Origin: Planctomycetaceae bacterium
GTDB taxonomy: Bacteria; Planctomycetota; Planctomycetia; Planctomycetales; Planctomycetaceae
Assembly (NCBI GenBank): GCA_021732785.1
Contig: JAKFUG010000012.1
Location: forward strand, 124,001 to 188,000
Direction: 5' to 3'
Length of the DNA stretch: 64,000 nt
Part shown: in pieces, positions 34,630-44,333 of the stretch
Layout of the letters: the number at the start of each line of letters is the position of its first letter
Position numbering within the stretch: the stretch's first letter is position 1
Position numbers and translations under genes: made by a program
The notes under the pieces: generated by a model
The model's input: only the letters and a program-made list of their open reading frames with translations
Database searches by the model: none
What the model was told of the DNA's origin: nothing

Positions 34630-37044
34630 ATGAGCGGACTGTGGAAGCTCGCCGCCATGTCGGTGGTGATTGGTGCGGGATTGGTTGTTGTGTGGCAGGC
34701 CCAACAGGGGCTGACATCGACGACTCCGGCCGCAGGTGTGATGAATCGCAGCGACACCGAGGTCGCGGCGGCGGCCGATCCCGATGTCAGTCTGGGGTTC
34801 GCCGATCCGGCTGCGCTCGGACTTCCGGCGGAGCCGATTGCCGACGCAACCGTACCGAAGAGCACCGTGGCCGTGGCGGCCTCCGTGCCTCCCGAGCAGA
34901 CCTCGGAAGTCTCGCCAGCCGCGGACGTTTCCAGGCCGAGCGAAGCCGCGCGCTATCGACGCGGGCTCAACTTTCGCGCGAATCCCACCATCGCCGAAAA
35001 GACGGACGCAGCGGCGATGCCTCCACGACGTCTGCCGACGGAGGGCTCGCCGATCGCCAGGAAAGACGCGTTTGATTTCGGACCGACGCTGGTGACGCTC
35101 CCCAGTGGAACCGACGGTCCGGAGATTATTCCCGTTGCAGCGAAAGAGCCTGCCGAAGAACCCGACCCGTTCTTTGGTGCCGCGCCACCGGCCGAGAAGG
35201 CGAGCGATTCCACCGCGCCGCGTTTGCCGGAAATCAAGCGTGATACATTCTCGGCGGAACCGAGTCCCGCACCGACGCCCAGCCTCGGTGCTCCCGTACT
35301 AGAACCGCTGCCGGTCGAAGATGTTCCCCCGATGCGCGCCGGCGAGGCACGCCGTCAGCCACCGGAGGCCGATCCGTTCCAGCAAGACGATCCTTTTGCC
35401 GCCGAACCGCCGCCCAAAACCAACCCAGCGGCAACGCCACCCGAACCGCCGCCCTCTCCCGTTGAAGACCCGTTCGATCCCTTTGCACCGGCGAAAGTGC
35501 CGACGCCTTCCGCTCCTGCGCGTGTTCCCGTGGAAGCCTTGCCGACACTCGACGCGCCCCCGGAACGGATGGAGTCCGAACCGCGGATACCGAATCGTCG
35601 TTCACCGGCAGCGACCGATCGCGTTCCCGGCGCAGACCTCATGCTCGGCGACGGTACTGCCTCCCCGGAAGTCCCCCGCGGTGTGCAGGAACCGCGACTG
35701 ACCATCGAAAAAATCGCGCCGCCCAAAGCCGTCCTGGGGCAGGTCCTCATTTACTCCATCGTGGTCCGCAACATCGGCAGCAGTCCGGCCACGCAAGTCA
35801 CCATCGAAGACCGTGTGCCCCGCGGCACCCGACTCATCGGGACGGCCCCGCGGGCGGAAATGCAGGAAAAGAAGCTCACCTGGAAGCTCGGTACGCTGCA
35901 ACCCAATGACGAGCGGAAGATTTCCATCAAGGTGATTCCGGAAGAAGAAGGGACACTCGGCAGCGTCGCGAAAGTCACGTTCGTCACCGAAGTCACGGCG
36001 GACATCGTCGTCAGTTCGCCGCAATTGCGGTTGCGCGTCAACGGTCCTTCGGAACTGCGGATGCAGGAAGCCACGGAGTTTGTCTTCACGCTCTCCAATC
36101 CCGGAGACAGCGATGCGAAAAATGTGACGCTGCGCAGCATCATCCCCGAAGGACTTTCGCACCCCGCGGGTAGCGATCTCGAATACAAGATCGAACGCTT
36201 GGCACCGGGCGAGTCGCGCGAAGTTCGCCTCGAACTCACCGGCACCAAAGTCGGCCGCACCACCTTGCAGTCCATCGCGATGGCCGAAGGGAATGTCTCG
36301 ACCGAAACCAAAACGAATGTCGAAATCGTCGGCGAACAAATCGTGCTGACGCGCAGCAGTCCGCCGCGGGTCTACGTTGGTCGGCAAGCTGTGTTTGCGA
36401 ACAAGATCGGCAATGAGGGACAGCGGATTGTGCAGCGCGTCCGGGTGACGGAAACCGTGCCCGCCGGGTTTGATTTCGTGGAAGCCAGCGACGGCGGCAT
36501 CTTCGATTCTTCCACCCGCACGATTACATGGAACGTCGGCCCGCTCGCCATCGGGGGCGAACATCGCGTCTCGGCGACACTGAATCCCAAAGCCCCCGGC
36601 AAATTTGAAGGGGTGATTTCCGCCACCGGTCCCACCGGCAGCGTCGCCACCGTGAAACCCAAAGTGTCGATCGAAGGTTTCCCATCGCTCGCACTGGAAC
36701 CGCTCGGTTTGCAGCGTCTGGTGGCCGTCGGCGAAAAGATCACCAGTAAAGTGCAGATCAAGAACAACGGCTCAGCGGTCGCGGACAACGTGCGGCTGAC
36801 GGTCAATCTCCCGCCGGAACTGAAGCTCGTGAATGTCAAAGCCCCGGCGGCGTATCAGGTCATTGGTCAGCGGTTGGAATTTGAAGCGGTGCCTTCACTG
36901 GCACCCAAAACCGGCGCGACTTTTGAGTTGGTATTGGAAGCCGTTGCTGCGGGAGATAGCCGCCTGGAAATGCAGTTCGCCGCGGACCATCTGCGCTTGC
37001 CGGTGAAACACGAAGAAGCGGTCAACGTCTTCAGCGAAAAGTAA
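34630..37044 (+). CDS. DUF11-repeat cell-surface protein with Pro-rich linker
   Basis: 804 residues. A membrane span LAAMSVVIGAGLVVVW (about residues 7-22) acts as signal anchor. Residues roughly 90-370 are low-complexity, rich in Pro, Ala and Glu with recurring DPFxxD/DPFAAEPP phrases. From about 370 come four or so immunoglobulin-like DUF11 repeats: IEKIAPPKAVLGQVLIYSIV, RNIGSSPATQVTIEDRVPRG, TLSNPGDSDAKNVTLRSIIPEG, IGNEGQRIVQRVRVTETVPAG and KNNGSAVADNVRLTVNLPPE. Such proteins occur in planctomycete cell envelopes, which may lack classical outer-surface structures. ATG 34630 is favoured because the hydrophobic segment begins just after it. Confidence 0.85.
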   Translation: MSGLWKLAAMSVVIGAGLVVVWQAQQGLTSTTPAAGVMNRSDTEVAAAADPDVSLGFADPAALGLPAEPIADATVPKSTVAVAASVPPEQTSEVSPAADVSRPSEAARYRRGLNFRANPTIAEKTDAAAMPPRRLPTEGSPIARKDAFDFGPTLVTLPSGTDGPEIIPVAAKEPAEEPDPFFGAAPPAEKASDSTAPRLPEIKRDTFSAEPSPAPTPSLGAPVLEPLPVEDVPPMRAGEARRQPPEADPFQQDDPFAAEPPPKTNPAATPPEPPPSPVEDPFDPFAPAKVPTPSAPARVPVEALPTLDAPPERMESEPRIPNRRSPAATDRVPGADLMLGDGTASPEVPRGVQEPRLTIEKIAPPKAVLGQVLIYSIVVRNIGSSPATQVTIEDRVPRGTRLIGTAPRAEMQEKKLTWKLGTLQPNDERKISIKVIPEEEGTLGSVAKVTFVTEVTADIVVSSPQLRLRVNGPSELRMQEATEFVFTLSNPGDSDAKNVTLRSIIPEGLSHPAGSDLEYKIERLAPGESREVRLELTGTKVGRTTLQSIAMAEGNVSTETKTNVEIVGEQIVLTRSSPPRVYVGRQAVFANKIGNEGQRIVQRVRVTETVPAGFDFVEASDGGIFDSSTRTITWNVGPLAIGGEHRVSATLNPKAPGKFEGVISATGPTGSVATVKPKVSIEGFPSLALEPLGLQRLVAVGEKITSKVQIKNNGSAVADNVRLTVNLPPELKLVNVKAPAAYQVIGQRLEFEAVPSLAPKTGATFELVLEAVAAGDSRLEMQFAADHLRLPVKHEEAVNVFSEK

Positions 37045-37960
37045 TCCAGCCCGGTTCGGCTTTGAGCGCGGCAATCTCGCCGCGCAGATCGGGCATGGCT
37101 CCGGCGCGACCGGCGACTAAGGCACCGATGCGATTCGCATAGTGCAGCGTGGTTTTAAGCGGCCACCGCTGAAGCCGAAACGCAATCAGCGCGGCGGTGA
37201 ACGCATCCCCCGCACCGACGGTGTCGATGACGCTCACGGATAGTCCCGGCACTTCCGCCGTCTCCGTTCTTGTCACGCCGATGGCCCCATGGCCACCGCG
37301 CGTGATGCACACCAGTTCGAGTTGCGGGAAGCGCTCGAGCAGCCGCTGCGCAACCTCAACCGGTGTCGCCGTCGGGATCGACAACATCTCCGCGAGCAGG
37401 CGGGCTTCATCGTCGTTGAGCTTCGCGACCTGCGCGAAGGCGATCGAATCCCAGATCCATTCCGCCTGATAAAACGGCGGGCGCAGGTTGATGTCGTAAA
37501 CCACCAGACACGGTTTCGGCAGCCCGCCACGCAGCGTGCTGTAAATCGCTCGTCGGGATTTTTCGTTCCGCTGTGCGAGTGTGCCGAAGACGATTGCGTC
37601 GGCATGGGGGATCGTTGCCCCTTTCAGAAAATCCCACGCGGAGTTTTCGAGGAAAACGTAATCCGTGTGTCCATCCGGGCGTGGCGTCGCGGTCACCGTT
37701 CCCGTGGAATGAACGGGATCACGCTGCACGAAATCGGTGCGCAGGCCCTTCTCCGTGAGATACGCAATCAACTCATCGCCGAGCGGATCGGTCCCCACGC
37801 GCGTGACCACCGCCGCGGGGATGCCAAGTTGCTGGACATGGAACGCCACATTCGCCGGCGCACCGCCCGGTAACCGCCCCGTGGGAAAGCAATCCCACAG
37901 CAGCTCGCCCAAGCCGACGACCAGCGGCGCGTGAAACGGATTCGGTTTGTCAGCGGGCAT
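37031..37960 (-). CDS. PfkB-family carbohydrate kinase (fructokinase-like)
   Basis: 309 residues. It phosphorylates a sugar with ATP in the cytoplasm. Family signatures: VVGLGELLWDCFPTGRLPGGAPANVAFHVQQLG at the N-terminus, GTLAQRNEKSRRAIYSTL, LNDDEARLLAEML, and the anion-hole/catalytic DTVGAGDAFTAALIAF with the base Asp. The sequence resembles fructokinase more than ribokinase or adenosine kinase, but the sugar is uncertain. It overlaps the end of the convergent DUF11 gene by 14 bp. Repeat H lies upstream of its start. Confidence 0.9.
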   Translation of the reverse strand: MPADKPNPFHAPLVVGLGELLWDCFPTGRLPGGAPANVAFHVQQLGIPAAVVTRVGTDPLGDELIAYLTEKGLRTDFVQRDPVHSTGTVTATPRPDGHTDYVFLENSAWDFLKGATIPHADAIVFGTLAQRNEKSRRAIYSTLRGGLPKPCLVVYDINLRPPFYQAEWIWDSIAFAQVAKLNDDEARLLAEMLSIPTATPVEVAQRLLERFPQLELVCITRGGHGAIGVTRTETAEVPGLSVSVIDTVGAGDAFTAALIAFRLQRWPLKTTLHYANRIGALVAGRAGAMPDLRGEIAALKAEPGWITFR

Positions 37961-37986
37961 GGGTCACCAACGTAGTCGAGAGTCTA

Positions 37987-38048
37987 GAGACGAGAGTTAA
38001 GAGCCAAAGAGGACATAAGTCTCAAATCCGGCTCTTGACTCTCGTCTC
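37987..38048. repeat. Inverted repeat H
   Basis: Arms gagacgagagttaagagcc (37987-38005) and 38030-38048 pair over 19 bp with one mismatch. It lies between the PfkB start and the end of the hydrolase gene, both minus strand. Confidence 0.7.
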
Positions 38049-38065
38049 TCCGCTCTCGACTTCTT

Positions 38066-38857
38066 TCACGCTTTATCCGGATCGAACCCGCGGACGAGTT
38101 CGTCTTCCCATTCTTCCAGCAGCGGCCAATCGACGGCGCACGTACCGAAATCCGCCATGTGCTGATACTCGGTCAGGCGGTCGATCGTCTTTTGCAGCAC
38201 CTGCTTGTTCTTGCGGAAGACCGGGCCGTGACTGGGGAGCAACCACTCGACATCGGCGTCGCGGATGCGCTCCAGCGATTTCACGAAGTCCGGCAAATCG
38301 GAACCGTGATGGGCGTCGATGTTCCCCACACAACCGTCGCGGTAAATATTGTCACCCGAAAAGAGCAGTTTGCCGAGTTTGAATGCCAACTGGCTGGGTG
38401 TATGCCCCGGCGTATTCCACACCTCGAGCGTCAACCCGCCGAGCGTGAGCTTGTCCCCTTCGTTGATCGTTTCCTGAATCGTGATCACCGGCAGATCGAT
38501 CGAAATGCCTTGCGCCGAAATCTCGGCATACGTCATGATCCGATCCGCGGCCGCGAGCACGGTCTGGCATTCGGGATGGCCGATCAGCTTCGCCGACGGC
38601 AGCAGTTCCTGCGCGCGCTTCATCCCCTGAATGTGATCCACATCGGCATGCGTGCAAACGAGGTACTTGCACTGCGACAGTTGAAAGTCCATCTGCCGGA
38701 TCAGATCGACGATTTCCTCGGCGGTGTCTTCGTAACCGATGTCGATGAGCAGCCATTCCCCACGGTCATGGACGAGATAAACCGAACAGCCCATCCGCTG
38801 ACGGGCCTGATAATTCATTTCGATGACGTGAGGGAACAACTCGCGACGAGGCAACAT
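38066..38857 (-). CDS. Metallo-beta-lactamase-fold hydrolase
   Basis: 263 residues. Metal motif is [11 protein letters not shown] (about 75-85), i.e. HxDxDH where the family consensus is HxHxDH, then [10 protein letters not shown] with the third His, [12 protein letters not shown] with the bridging Asp, and LLPSHGPVF with the last His. A zinc or iron hydrolase, glyoxalase II/flavoprotein-like in arrangement; no specific substrate can be given. ATG 38857 fits; the frame is open to 38917. It is followed on the same strand by the PfkB gene. Confidence 0.82.
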   Translation of the reverse strand: MLPRRELFPHVIEMNYQARQRMGCSVYLVHDRGEWLLIDIGYEDTAEEIVDLIRQMDFQLSQCKYLVCTHADVDHIQGMKRAQELLPSAKLIGHPECQTVLAAADRIMTYAEISAQGISIDLPVITIQETINEGDKLTLGGLTLEVWNTPGHTPSQLAFKLGKLLFSGDNIYRDGCVGNIDAHHGSDLPDFVKSLERIRDADVEWLLPSHGPVFRKNKQVLQKTIDRLTEYQHMADFGTCAVDWPLLEEWEDELVRGFDPDKA

Positions 38858-39098
38858 GCAGCAATACCAGCCTTCTAACCGGGGGGAGACGCATCTCAGA
38901 AAATGGCGTGCGTGCATCTTAGTCGAGACGGGATCGTCTGCGTAGCGAGCGAGTTTGGCATTCTCTGGTAATCATCGAGTTCCTCTTGAAAGCCGGACGG
39001 CGATGGGCCACACTTCTCAGACCGCCTGTCTGAATTTTGATTTGATCCGCGGCGTTCTCCATTCCGTTTGCATCGGTCGATGTGAAGGAACTTTCACG

Positions 39099-39362
39099 AT
39101 GTTCGGCCTGATGTTTGTCCTCGTCATCATTGTCTTCGCGATCGTCGCCGTGGGGATGGTGGCTCACATGGTCGCCTTTGGATCGGTCTTCTGGCTGATT
39201 GCGAAGAAGGTGGCGGATGCCGCGGAGAATCAGCGACCGAAACCGTGTGCCTTTTGCGGGGGTACGCTCCTCCCGGAAGCCAAAGCGTGCGACACCTGCG
39301 GGGCACCGCGTGATCCGAAGCACGTCGCCGTTCGTTCCACGCACCAGGATTCTCCGTCGTGA
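39099..39362 (+). CDS. Small membrane protein with zinc ribbon
   Basis: 87 residues. MFGLMFVLVIIVFAIVAVGM and the following hydrophobic VAHMVAFGSVFWLIA make one or two membrane spans; then a cytoplasmic zinc-ribbon-like PCAFCGGTLLPEAKACDTCGAP with two CxxC pairs, 11 residues between. ATG 39099 is preceded by AAGGA. Longer starts upstream (to 38955) are unlikely. The function is not known; the next gene begins 54 bp later and may be co-transcribed. Confidence 0.75.
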   Translation: MFGLMFVLVIIVFAIVAVGMVAHMVAFGSVFWLIAKKVADAAENQRPKPCAFCGGTLLPEAKACDTCGAPRDPKHVAVRSTHQDSPS

Positions 39363-39416
39363 TCCGCGACGGTATCGTGTTCCCCTTCGACATATCCCTT
39401 CTCGTGAGAACTCTCC

Positions 39417-40331
39417 ATGATCCGTTTTTCTTTGCCGCTGTTGTGCGTGCTGTCCGCCGGCATCGCGTCCTCCGCCGAGGTGACCCTGCAAAACAAGGTG
39501 ACGCCGAATAGCAAACGCGTCTATCACCTCGATCAAAAATCCGAACAGGTGTTGACGCTCGGCCCCCAGGACATTGAAACCAAGACCAGCACGTTCATCG
39601 TGCAGCATCAAACCGCGGGTCCGAAACTGGCGGACGGCTCGGTGGAAATCGTCGAGAAAGTCGAAGTCCTGCAGAACGAGATCAAGCTGCCGGGCGGATT
39701 GACGTTTCAATTCGACTCGGCGAATCCCGACAAGAAAGCGGATGATGCCCGGCTGGAACCCATCGCCACCTTGTTGCGGCTGACGCTCAAGAACCCGCAG
39801 ACCGTGGTGTTCGATGCGTCGGGCAAAGTGTCTGCGGTTCGTTTCTCCGAAGATCTCGCGAGCCAGGTCGGCGAAGATTATCGCTCGATGTTTGACACCG
39901 ATCGCCGGAAGAAAACCGCCAATCAGGCCTTGGCCTATCTGCCCGAGAAAGCCGTCAAGGTGGGCGATCAATGGGAATATACGGTCGATACGGACCTCGG
40001 CAGCGGACAGACGCTCACGGTCACGAGCCAGGTCGAATACAAAGGGACCGTCGAAGCGGGTGGCAAGACTCTGCATCGTCTGGTGACGACTCCCAAGTCG
40101 ACCACTTATTTTATGGATCCGAATTCGAAGTCGCCGCTGAAAATCCTCGAAAGTGACCTGAAGCCCACCGAGGGGGGTGGGGAAGTTCTGTTCGATGCCG
40201 AAGCGGGCGAATTGCAGAAACTCGAATCGAAAATCCGGATTCAGGGCAAGTTGAAGGCGGAAGCGATGGGGCTGCAATTCCCTGGAAAACTGGACCTCAC
40301 ACTGGCGGGCAAAATGGTGCGGCAACCGTAA
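39417..40331 (+). CDS. Secreted DUF6263-like protein
   Basis: 304 residues. Signal peptide IRFSLPLLCVLSAGIASSAE (cut near residue 20), then a single soluble domain with repeated beta strands: VTLQNKVTPNSKRVYHLDQ, DIETKTSTFIVQHQTAG, ANQALAYLPEKAVKVGDQWEY, GKTLHRLVTTPKS and GELQKLESKIRIQGKLKAEA. The organisation (KVGDQWEYTVD followed by a beta-sheet half) resembles the DUF6263 family. No enzymatic motif is seen. Probably periplasmic. Confidence 0.7.
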   Translation: MIRFSLPLLCVLSAGIASSAEVTLQNKVTPNSKRVYHLDQKSEQVLTLGPQDIETKTSTFIVQHQTAGPKLADGSVEIVEKVEVLQNEIKLPGGLTFQFDSANPDKKADDARLEPIATLLRLTLKNPQTVVFDASGKVSAVRFSEDLASQVGEDYRSMFDTDRRKKTANQALAYLPEKAVKVGDQWEYTVDTDLGSGQTLTVTSQVEYKGTVEAGGKTLHRLVTTPKSTTYFMDPNSKSPLKILESDLKPTEGGGEVLFDAEAGELQKLESKIRIQGKLKAEAMGLQFPGKLDLTLAGKMVRQP

Positions 40332-40518
40332 TGGAAGCGGCGACGGTCATTCGTGATTGTCGGAATGCCACGCGCAGTCTCGCACAGGAGCAGGGGGGGC
40401 CATCCCGGCGTGTTATCCCGCCTCGCGATCAATCCTCGATCTGACAAAATCGATGGGAACGGTGCGGCGGAATCGTCGCTTTCTCGCCAGCGTGTGCGAA
40501 GACAAACCGCGGAAAACG

Positions 40519-40550
40519 AAATCAGCCGGGAGAAAACTCCCGGCTGATTT
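40519..40550. terminator. Bidirectional intrinsic terminator
   Basis: A perfect 14-bp stem, aaatcagccgggag / ctcccggctgattt, with a 4-base loop and A/T ends on both sides. It lies 36 bp beyond the H1-like gene stop (minus strand) and could also end the DUF6263 transcript. Confidence 0.75.
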
Positions 40551-40586
40551 GCGTATTTCGTGCGACCAGCGGTCGCAGAAAGCGGC

Positions 40587-40733
40587 TTACTTGCCCGCTT
40601 TTGCCTTCTTCGAAGGCTTGGCGGCCGGCTTCGCAGCGGGCTTGGCCTTGGCCGACTTCGGGGCAGCAGTCTTTGCCGGGGCGGCTTTCGCCGGGGCAGC
40701 CTTCGTCGTCTTCGTGGTCTTGGCAGCGGCCAT
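40587..40733 (-). CDS. Histone H1-like Lys/Ala/Pro-rich small protein
   Basis: 48 residues: MAAAKTTKTTKAAPAKAAPA followed by alternating Lys, Ala and Pro to the end. No hydrophobic core or Cys. AGGAG lies about 7 bp before the ATG at 40733, and a terminator follows. Such proteins resemble the C-terminal tail of eukaryotic H1 and Hc1-like bacterial nucleoid proteins, binding DNA by charge. Coding is certain only on composition, but the good ribosome-binding site and terminator support it. The opposite strand also has an open frame (40357-40752), an expected shadow of this repetitive composition. Confidence 0.7.
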   Translation of the reverse strand: MAAAKTTKTTKAAPAKAAPAKTAAPKSAKAKPAAKPAAKPSKKAKAGK

Positions 40734-41420
40734 ATCCGTGGCTCCTATCTGAAGTCGGGTGCCCGTTTCCCTGGAAAGTTGTCTCTCTTTGGCACCCGCA
40801 AGAGAGAAGCAACGCAATTTCGCGACAGTCCGTTTGCCTGGCTCGGTCTGGATTCCCGACTTACCACGCATTCGTTCCATCAACTTTTATGGGTCTTCGA
40901 CGAATGAGTCAAGCGGAAAATCTGATTCTGTCTCATTTTGTTGCAATCAGTACGGTCGCAACTTTCCTTGATCCGCATCTGTCGCGGCGACGTAACTGCG
41001 CGCGACAGACTGATTCAGACCTCAATTTGATCGCTTGCAGTTCAGGCCGTTTGGAACGATCGCTCCGTTCACGACTGTTACAGCGATTTCATCGGCAGGA
41101 TAAGCCGTAGGGGTTTGGCGAAAATTGATGAATAGTCCAAACAGGGGGAAAACAACGGTCGCGACGGTTGGCGGAGGAAGGGGGTTAAGGGTCTCCACCC
41201 CGCTTGCGCTTCGCAGACCCCAAGACTCGCGGATTGTCCTCTGCATTCCTCTGAGTGAATAGGAAAACGAACGGCACTGGGTGTCCTGCAAAGCGCCAGC
41301 GAGTGGTTTCCTTTCGTTTTCGCGTCCTTGACGAACCCAATCCCACCGCCCGACAATAACTCAATTCGTCTATTCTCACTGGGGGAATGGTCCGTTCCAC
41401 GTGTTGTTAGTGGTGCCAGC
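40734..41420. other. 687-bp intergenic region before the aminotransferase
   Basis: It has no convincing gene. Seen: a minus-strand TTGACT (40912-40907) with ATAAAA (40890-40885) as weak promoter for the H1-like gene (16-bp spacing); a 9-bp inverted repeat tctgtcgcg / cgcgacaga (40978-40986, 41001-41009); a gggtct..agaccc palindrome near 41188-41219; a relative of the tcctgcaaagcg repeat at 41284-41295; and TTGACG (41328-41333) with GACAAT (41352-41357) as a plausible promoter for the aminotransferase. Confidence 0.5.
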
Positions 41421-42632
41421 ATGCCTGCCGTCCGTCTGTCTCCTGCGCTCAAGACTCTGAAGCCGTCCGCGACTTTGGCCGCTGCCGCCAAAGCCAAAGC
41501 CCTGAAAGCGCAAGGCGTGACGGTTTACGACTTCACGCTCGGAGAACCGGATTTCACCACGCCGGAGCACATCCAGCAGGCCGCGATGGCGGCCATGAAA
41601 GCCGGTCACACGCACTACACCGCCGCGGGGGGAATCGTCGAACTCAAGCAGGCCGTCTGCCGTTATTACGAGCGCGAATACGGCCTGAAATTCGATTCGC
41701 CGCAAGTGTTGATCTCGAACGGGGCAAAACACTCGATTCACAACGTGATCACCACGCTGTGCGGTCCGGGAGATGAGGTCATTATCCCGACGCCGTATTG
41801 GGTGAGTTACAGCGAACTCGTCGCGCTGACGGGCGCGACCCCGGTGCTGGTGCCCACGACGGAAGCCAGTGGATTCGTGATGTCGGCAGAGCAATTTGCC
41901 GCGGCGGTCACCCCGTACACGCGGTTGCTGATGCTCAACAGCCCCTGCAATCCCACGGGGACCGCTTACTCCGCGGCACAACTGGAAGCGATCGCCAGGG
42001 TCGCCGTTGAGAAGAAGGTGCCCGTGCTGGCCGATGAGATTTATGAGAAACTGATTTACACCGGCTCGCAATTCCGCTGTTTCGCCAGCTTCGGCAAAGA
42101 CGTCGCGGACCTGACGATTCTCGTCAGCGGTGTCAGCAAGGCCTACGCGATGACCGGCTGGCGCATCGGCTGGACGGTGGGCCCCGCCGAGATCATCAAG
42201 GCGATGGACAACCTGCAAAGTCAGGAAACGTCCAACCCATGCAGCATCAGCCAGTACGCCGCGATTGCCGCCCTGGATGGCCCGCAGGAAAGCGTTGAGG
42301 CGATGCGGGTCGAATTTGAAAAACGCCGCAACTATGTCATGGGTCGTCTGGAAGCCATGCGGTCGAAGTACGGCATCACGTTCGCCCAACCTGGGGGTGC
42401 CTTTTATGCGTTTTTCAACGTGAGTGCGTCATTCGGCAAGAACCTCGGCGGCGGCAAGGTTGTCCACAACGCGACCGAGTTCTGCACGGCGCTGTTGGAA
42501 CAAGCCCACGTCGCCCTCGTCACCGGCGATGCGTTCGGTGCGCCGGGCTATGTGCGGTTGTCGTTCGCCACCAGCCTGGACATCCTCGAAACCGGCCTGA
42601 ATCGGATTGAAGCGTTTCTGGCAGGGGTGTAA
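41421..42632 (+). CDS. Class I PLP aminotransferase (aspartate aminotransferase type Ib)
   Basis: 403 residues. Fold-type I aminotransferase: FTLGEPDFTTPEHIQQAAM, THYTAAGGIVELKQAV, SNGAKHSIHNVI, IPTPYWVSYSELV, NSPCNPTGTAYS, VLADEIYEKLIY, and SGVSKAYAMTGWRIGWTVG with the PLP Lys; C-terminal GYVRLSFATS with the carboxylate-binding Arg. The sequence is of the Thermus/Bacillus AspC type, transferring amino groups between aspartate and 2-oxoglutarate. It may also act on other amino acids. ATG 41421 fits the family N-terminus; open frame begins at 41328. Confidence 0.93.
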   Translation: MPAVRLSPALKTLKPSATLAAAAKAKALKAQGVTVYDFTLGEPDFTTPEHIQQAAMAAMKAGHTHYTAAGGIVELKQAVCRYYEREYGLKFDSPQVLISNGAKHSIHNVITTLCGPGDEVIIPTPYWVSYSELVALTGATPVLVPTTEASGFVMSAEQFAAAVTPYTRLLMLNSPCNPTGTAYSAAQLEAIARVAVEKKVPVLADEIYEKLIYTGSQFRCFASFGKDVADLTILVSGVSKAYAMTGWRIGWTVGPAEIIKAMDNLQSQETSNPCSISQYAAIAALDGPQESVEAMRVEFEKRRNYVMGRLEAMRSKYGITFAQPGGAFYAFFNVSASFGKNLGGGKVVHNATEFCTALLEQAHVALVTGDAFGAPGYVRLSFATSLDILETGLNRIEAFLAGV

Positions 42633-42645
42633 GAAGTCAAAAGCA

Positions 42646-42738
42646 GGAACCACGGAACACACGAAATACACGGAAAAATAATCTCACGAGCTCTTCGCCT
42701 TTTTCCTCTTCCGTGTGGTCCGTGTATTCCGTGGTTCC
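42646..42738. repeat. Inverted repeat I (ccacggaa type), copy 1
   Basis: Left arm 42646-42677 ggaaccacggaacac.., right arm 42701-42738 ..gtgtattccgtggttcc. It is a close relative of 58086-58240 and, weakly, 15431-15680. Confidence 0.75.
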
Positions 42739-42906
42739 GCTCTTTGTGTTGCCTGGAAATACGATGCACGTTTCTCCTTTTCGAGTTTCGTGCTTCCTTT
42801 GGATTTCGGATTTGAGATTTCGAATTTCCGCTTCATCGAAATGATGCTTTGTCCGGTACAATAAAATCTCGCTTTCATTTGTCCATTGCCATCACGAGAA
42901 TCGACC

Positions 42907-44313
42907 ATGTCCGACCGTCGCAATCTGTTCAACAAAGTCTGGGATTTGCACACCGTTCGTTCGTTGGCCGGGGGGCAAACGCAGCTCTTCATCGGCCTGC
43001 ACCTCATCCATGAAGTGACCAGTCCGCAGGCGTTCGCGATTCTGCGGGAACGCGGGCTGACGGTGCCGTATCCGGAGCGGACCGTCGCCACTGTCGATCA
43101 CATCGTGCCCACGGATAACCAGGCTCGGCCGTTTGTCGATTTGCTCGCCGAACAGATGATGTCGGCGATTGAAAAAAACTGCCGCGACTTCGGCGTCCGG
43201 TTGTTCAACATCGACGATAACCGCCAGGGAGTGGTCCACATCGTTGGCCCCGAGCAAGGTCTCACCCAACCGGGAATGACCATTGCGTGCGGGGACAGCC
43301 ACACCAGCACGCACGGCGCTTTCGGGGCAATCGCGTTCGGCATCGGCACCAGCCAGGTCGCCGATGTCCTCGCGACGCAAACGCTCGCGATGAGCCGGCC
43401 GAAAGTGCGCCGCATCGAAGTCACCGGCAAGCTCCGCCCCGGTGTCTTTGCGAAAGACGTGATTCTGCACATCATCCGCAAGCTCGGTGTGCAGGGGGGC
43501 GTCGGTTACGCCTACGAATACGCTGGCGAAGTCATCGACCGCATGTCGATCGAAGAGCGGATGACCGTCTGCAACATGAGTATCGAAGGGGGCGCTCGCT
43601 GCGGATATATCAACCCGGATCAGACCACGGTCGATTACATCAAGGGCCGTCCATTCGCTCCGAAAGCGGAAGAATTCGACAAAGCCGCCGCATGGTGGTT
43701 GAGCCTCGCTTCCGCGGCGGACGCTGAGTTCGATGATCATGTTACCTTCGATGGAAGTGCTATCGAACCGACCGTGACATGGGGCATCAACCCGGCGCAA
43801 GCCATCGGTGTCAACGAGTTGCTCCCCGCGGTGGCGTCCTTCCCGAAGGATGACCAGAAGGGCATCGTCGAAGCCTTCGAGTACATGAGCCTCAAGGAAA
43901 ACACACCGATCAAGGGCCAGAAGATCGACGTGGCGTTCATCGGCTCGTGTACCAACGGCCGCATCAGCGACCTGCGCGAAGCCGCCGCGATCGTGCAAGG
44001 CAAGCACGTTGCTAAGGGCGTGAAAGCGTTGGTGGTTCCTGGTTCACAACTCGTCCGCAAGCAAGCGATGGCGGAAGGTCTCGACAAGATTTTCTCCGCC
44101 GCCGGGTTTGAGTGGCGCGAAGCCGGATGCTCGATGTGCCTGGCGATGAACCCGGACAAACTCAAAGGCCGCGAAGTCTGCGCCTCGTCGAGCAACCGCA
44201 ACTTCAAAGGCCGTCAGGGAAGTCCCACCGGCCGCACACTCCTGATGAGCCCCGCCATGGTCGCCGCCGCCGCGATCACCGGCGCGGTGACCGATGTCCG
44301 CGAGATGCTGTAA
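42907..44313 (+). CDS. leuC: 3-isopropylmalate dehydratase large subunit
   Basis: 468 residues. It isomerises 2- to 3-isopropylmalate in leucine synthesis with LeuD, carrying a [4Fe-4S] cluster. Signatures: [99 protein letters not shown], and [15 protein letters not shown] with the other two cluster Cys. ATG 42907 was chosen; TACAAT (42857-42862) may be its -10. Two unrelated genes lie between it and leuD. Confidence 0.96.
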   Translation: MSDRRNLFNKVWDLHTVRSLAGGQTQLFIGLHLIHEVTSPQAFAILRERGLTVPYPERTVATVDHIVPTDNQARPFVDLLAEQMMSAIEKNCRDFGVRLFNIDDNRQGVVHIVGPEQGLTQPGMTIACGDSHTSTHGAFGAIAFGIGTSQVADVLATQTLAMSRPKVRRIEVTGKLRPGVFAKDVILHIIRKLGVQGGVGYAYEYAGEVIDRMSIEERMTVCNMSIEGGARCGYINPDQTTVDYIKGRPFAPKAEEFDKAAAWWLSLASAADAEFDDHVTFDGSAIEPTVTWGINPAQAIGVNELLPAVASFPKDDQKGIVEAFEYMSLKENTPIKGQKIDVAFIGSCTNGRISDLREAAAIVQGKHVAKGVKALVVPGSQLVRKQAMAEGLDKIFSAAGFEWREAGCSMCLAMNPDKLKGREVCASSSNRNFKGRQGSPTGRTLLMSPAMVAAAAITGAVTDVREML

Positions 44314-44333
44314 TCCTTGCAGGAGAGCCAATT

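Noticed and set aside
38919-40325. 468-codon minus-strand frame
   Set aside because: Antisense to the zinc-ribbon and DUF6263-like genes; no recognisable domain and low-complexity Arg/Gln/His composition.
40357-40752. Hydrophobic plus-strand frame, Ala/Phe/Gly-rich
   Set aside because: A mirror image of the Lys/Ala/Pro codons of the H1-like gene on the minus strand, which has the better start and terminator.
41022-41291. 89-codon minus-strand frame before the aminotransferase
   Set aside because: Composition and repeats (cgcttgcgcttcgc palindrome) argue against coding; no ribosome-binding site or domain.
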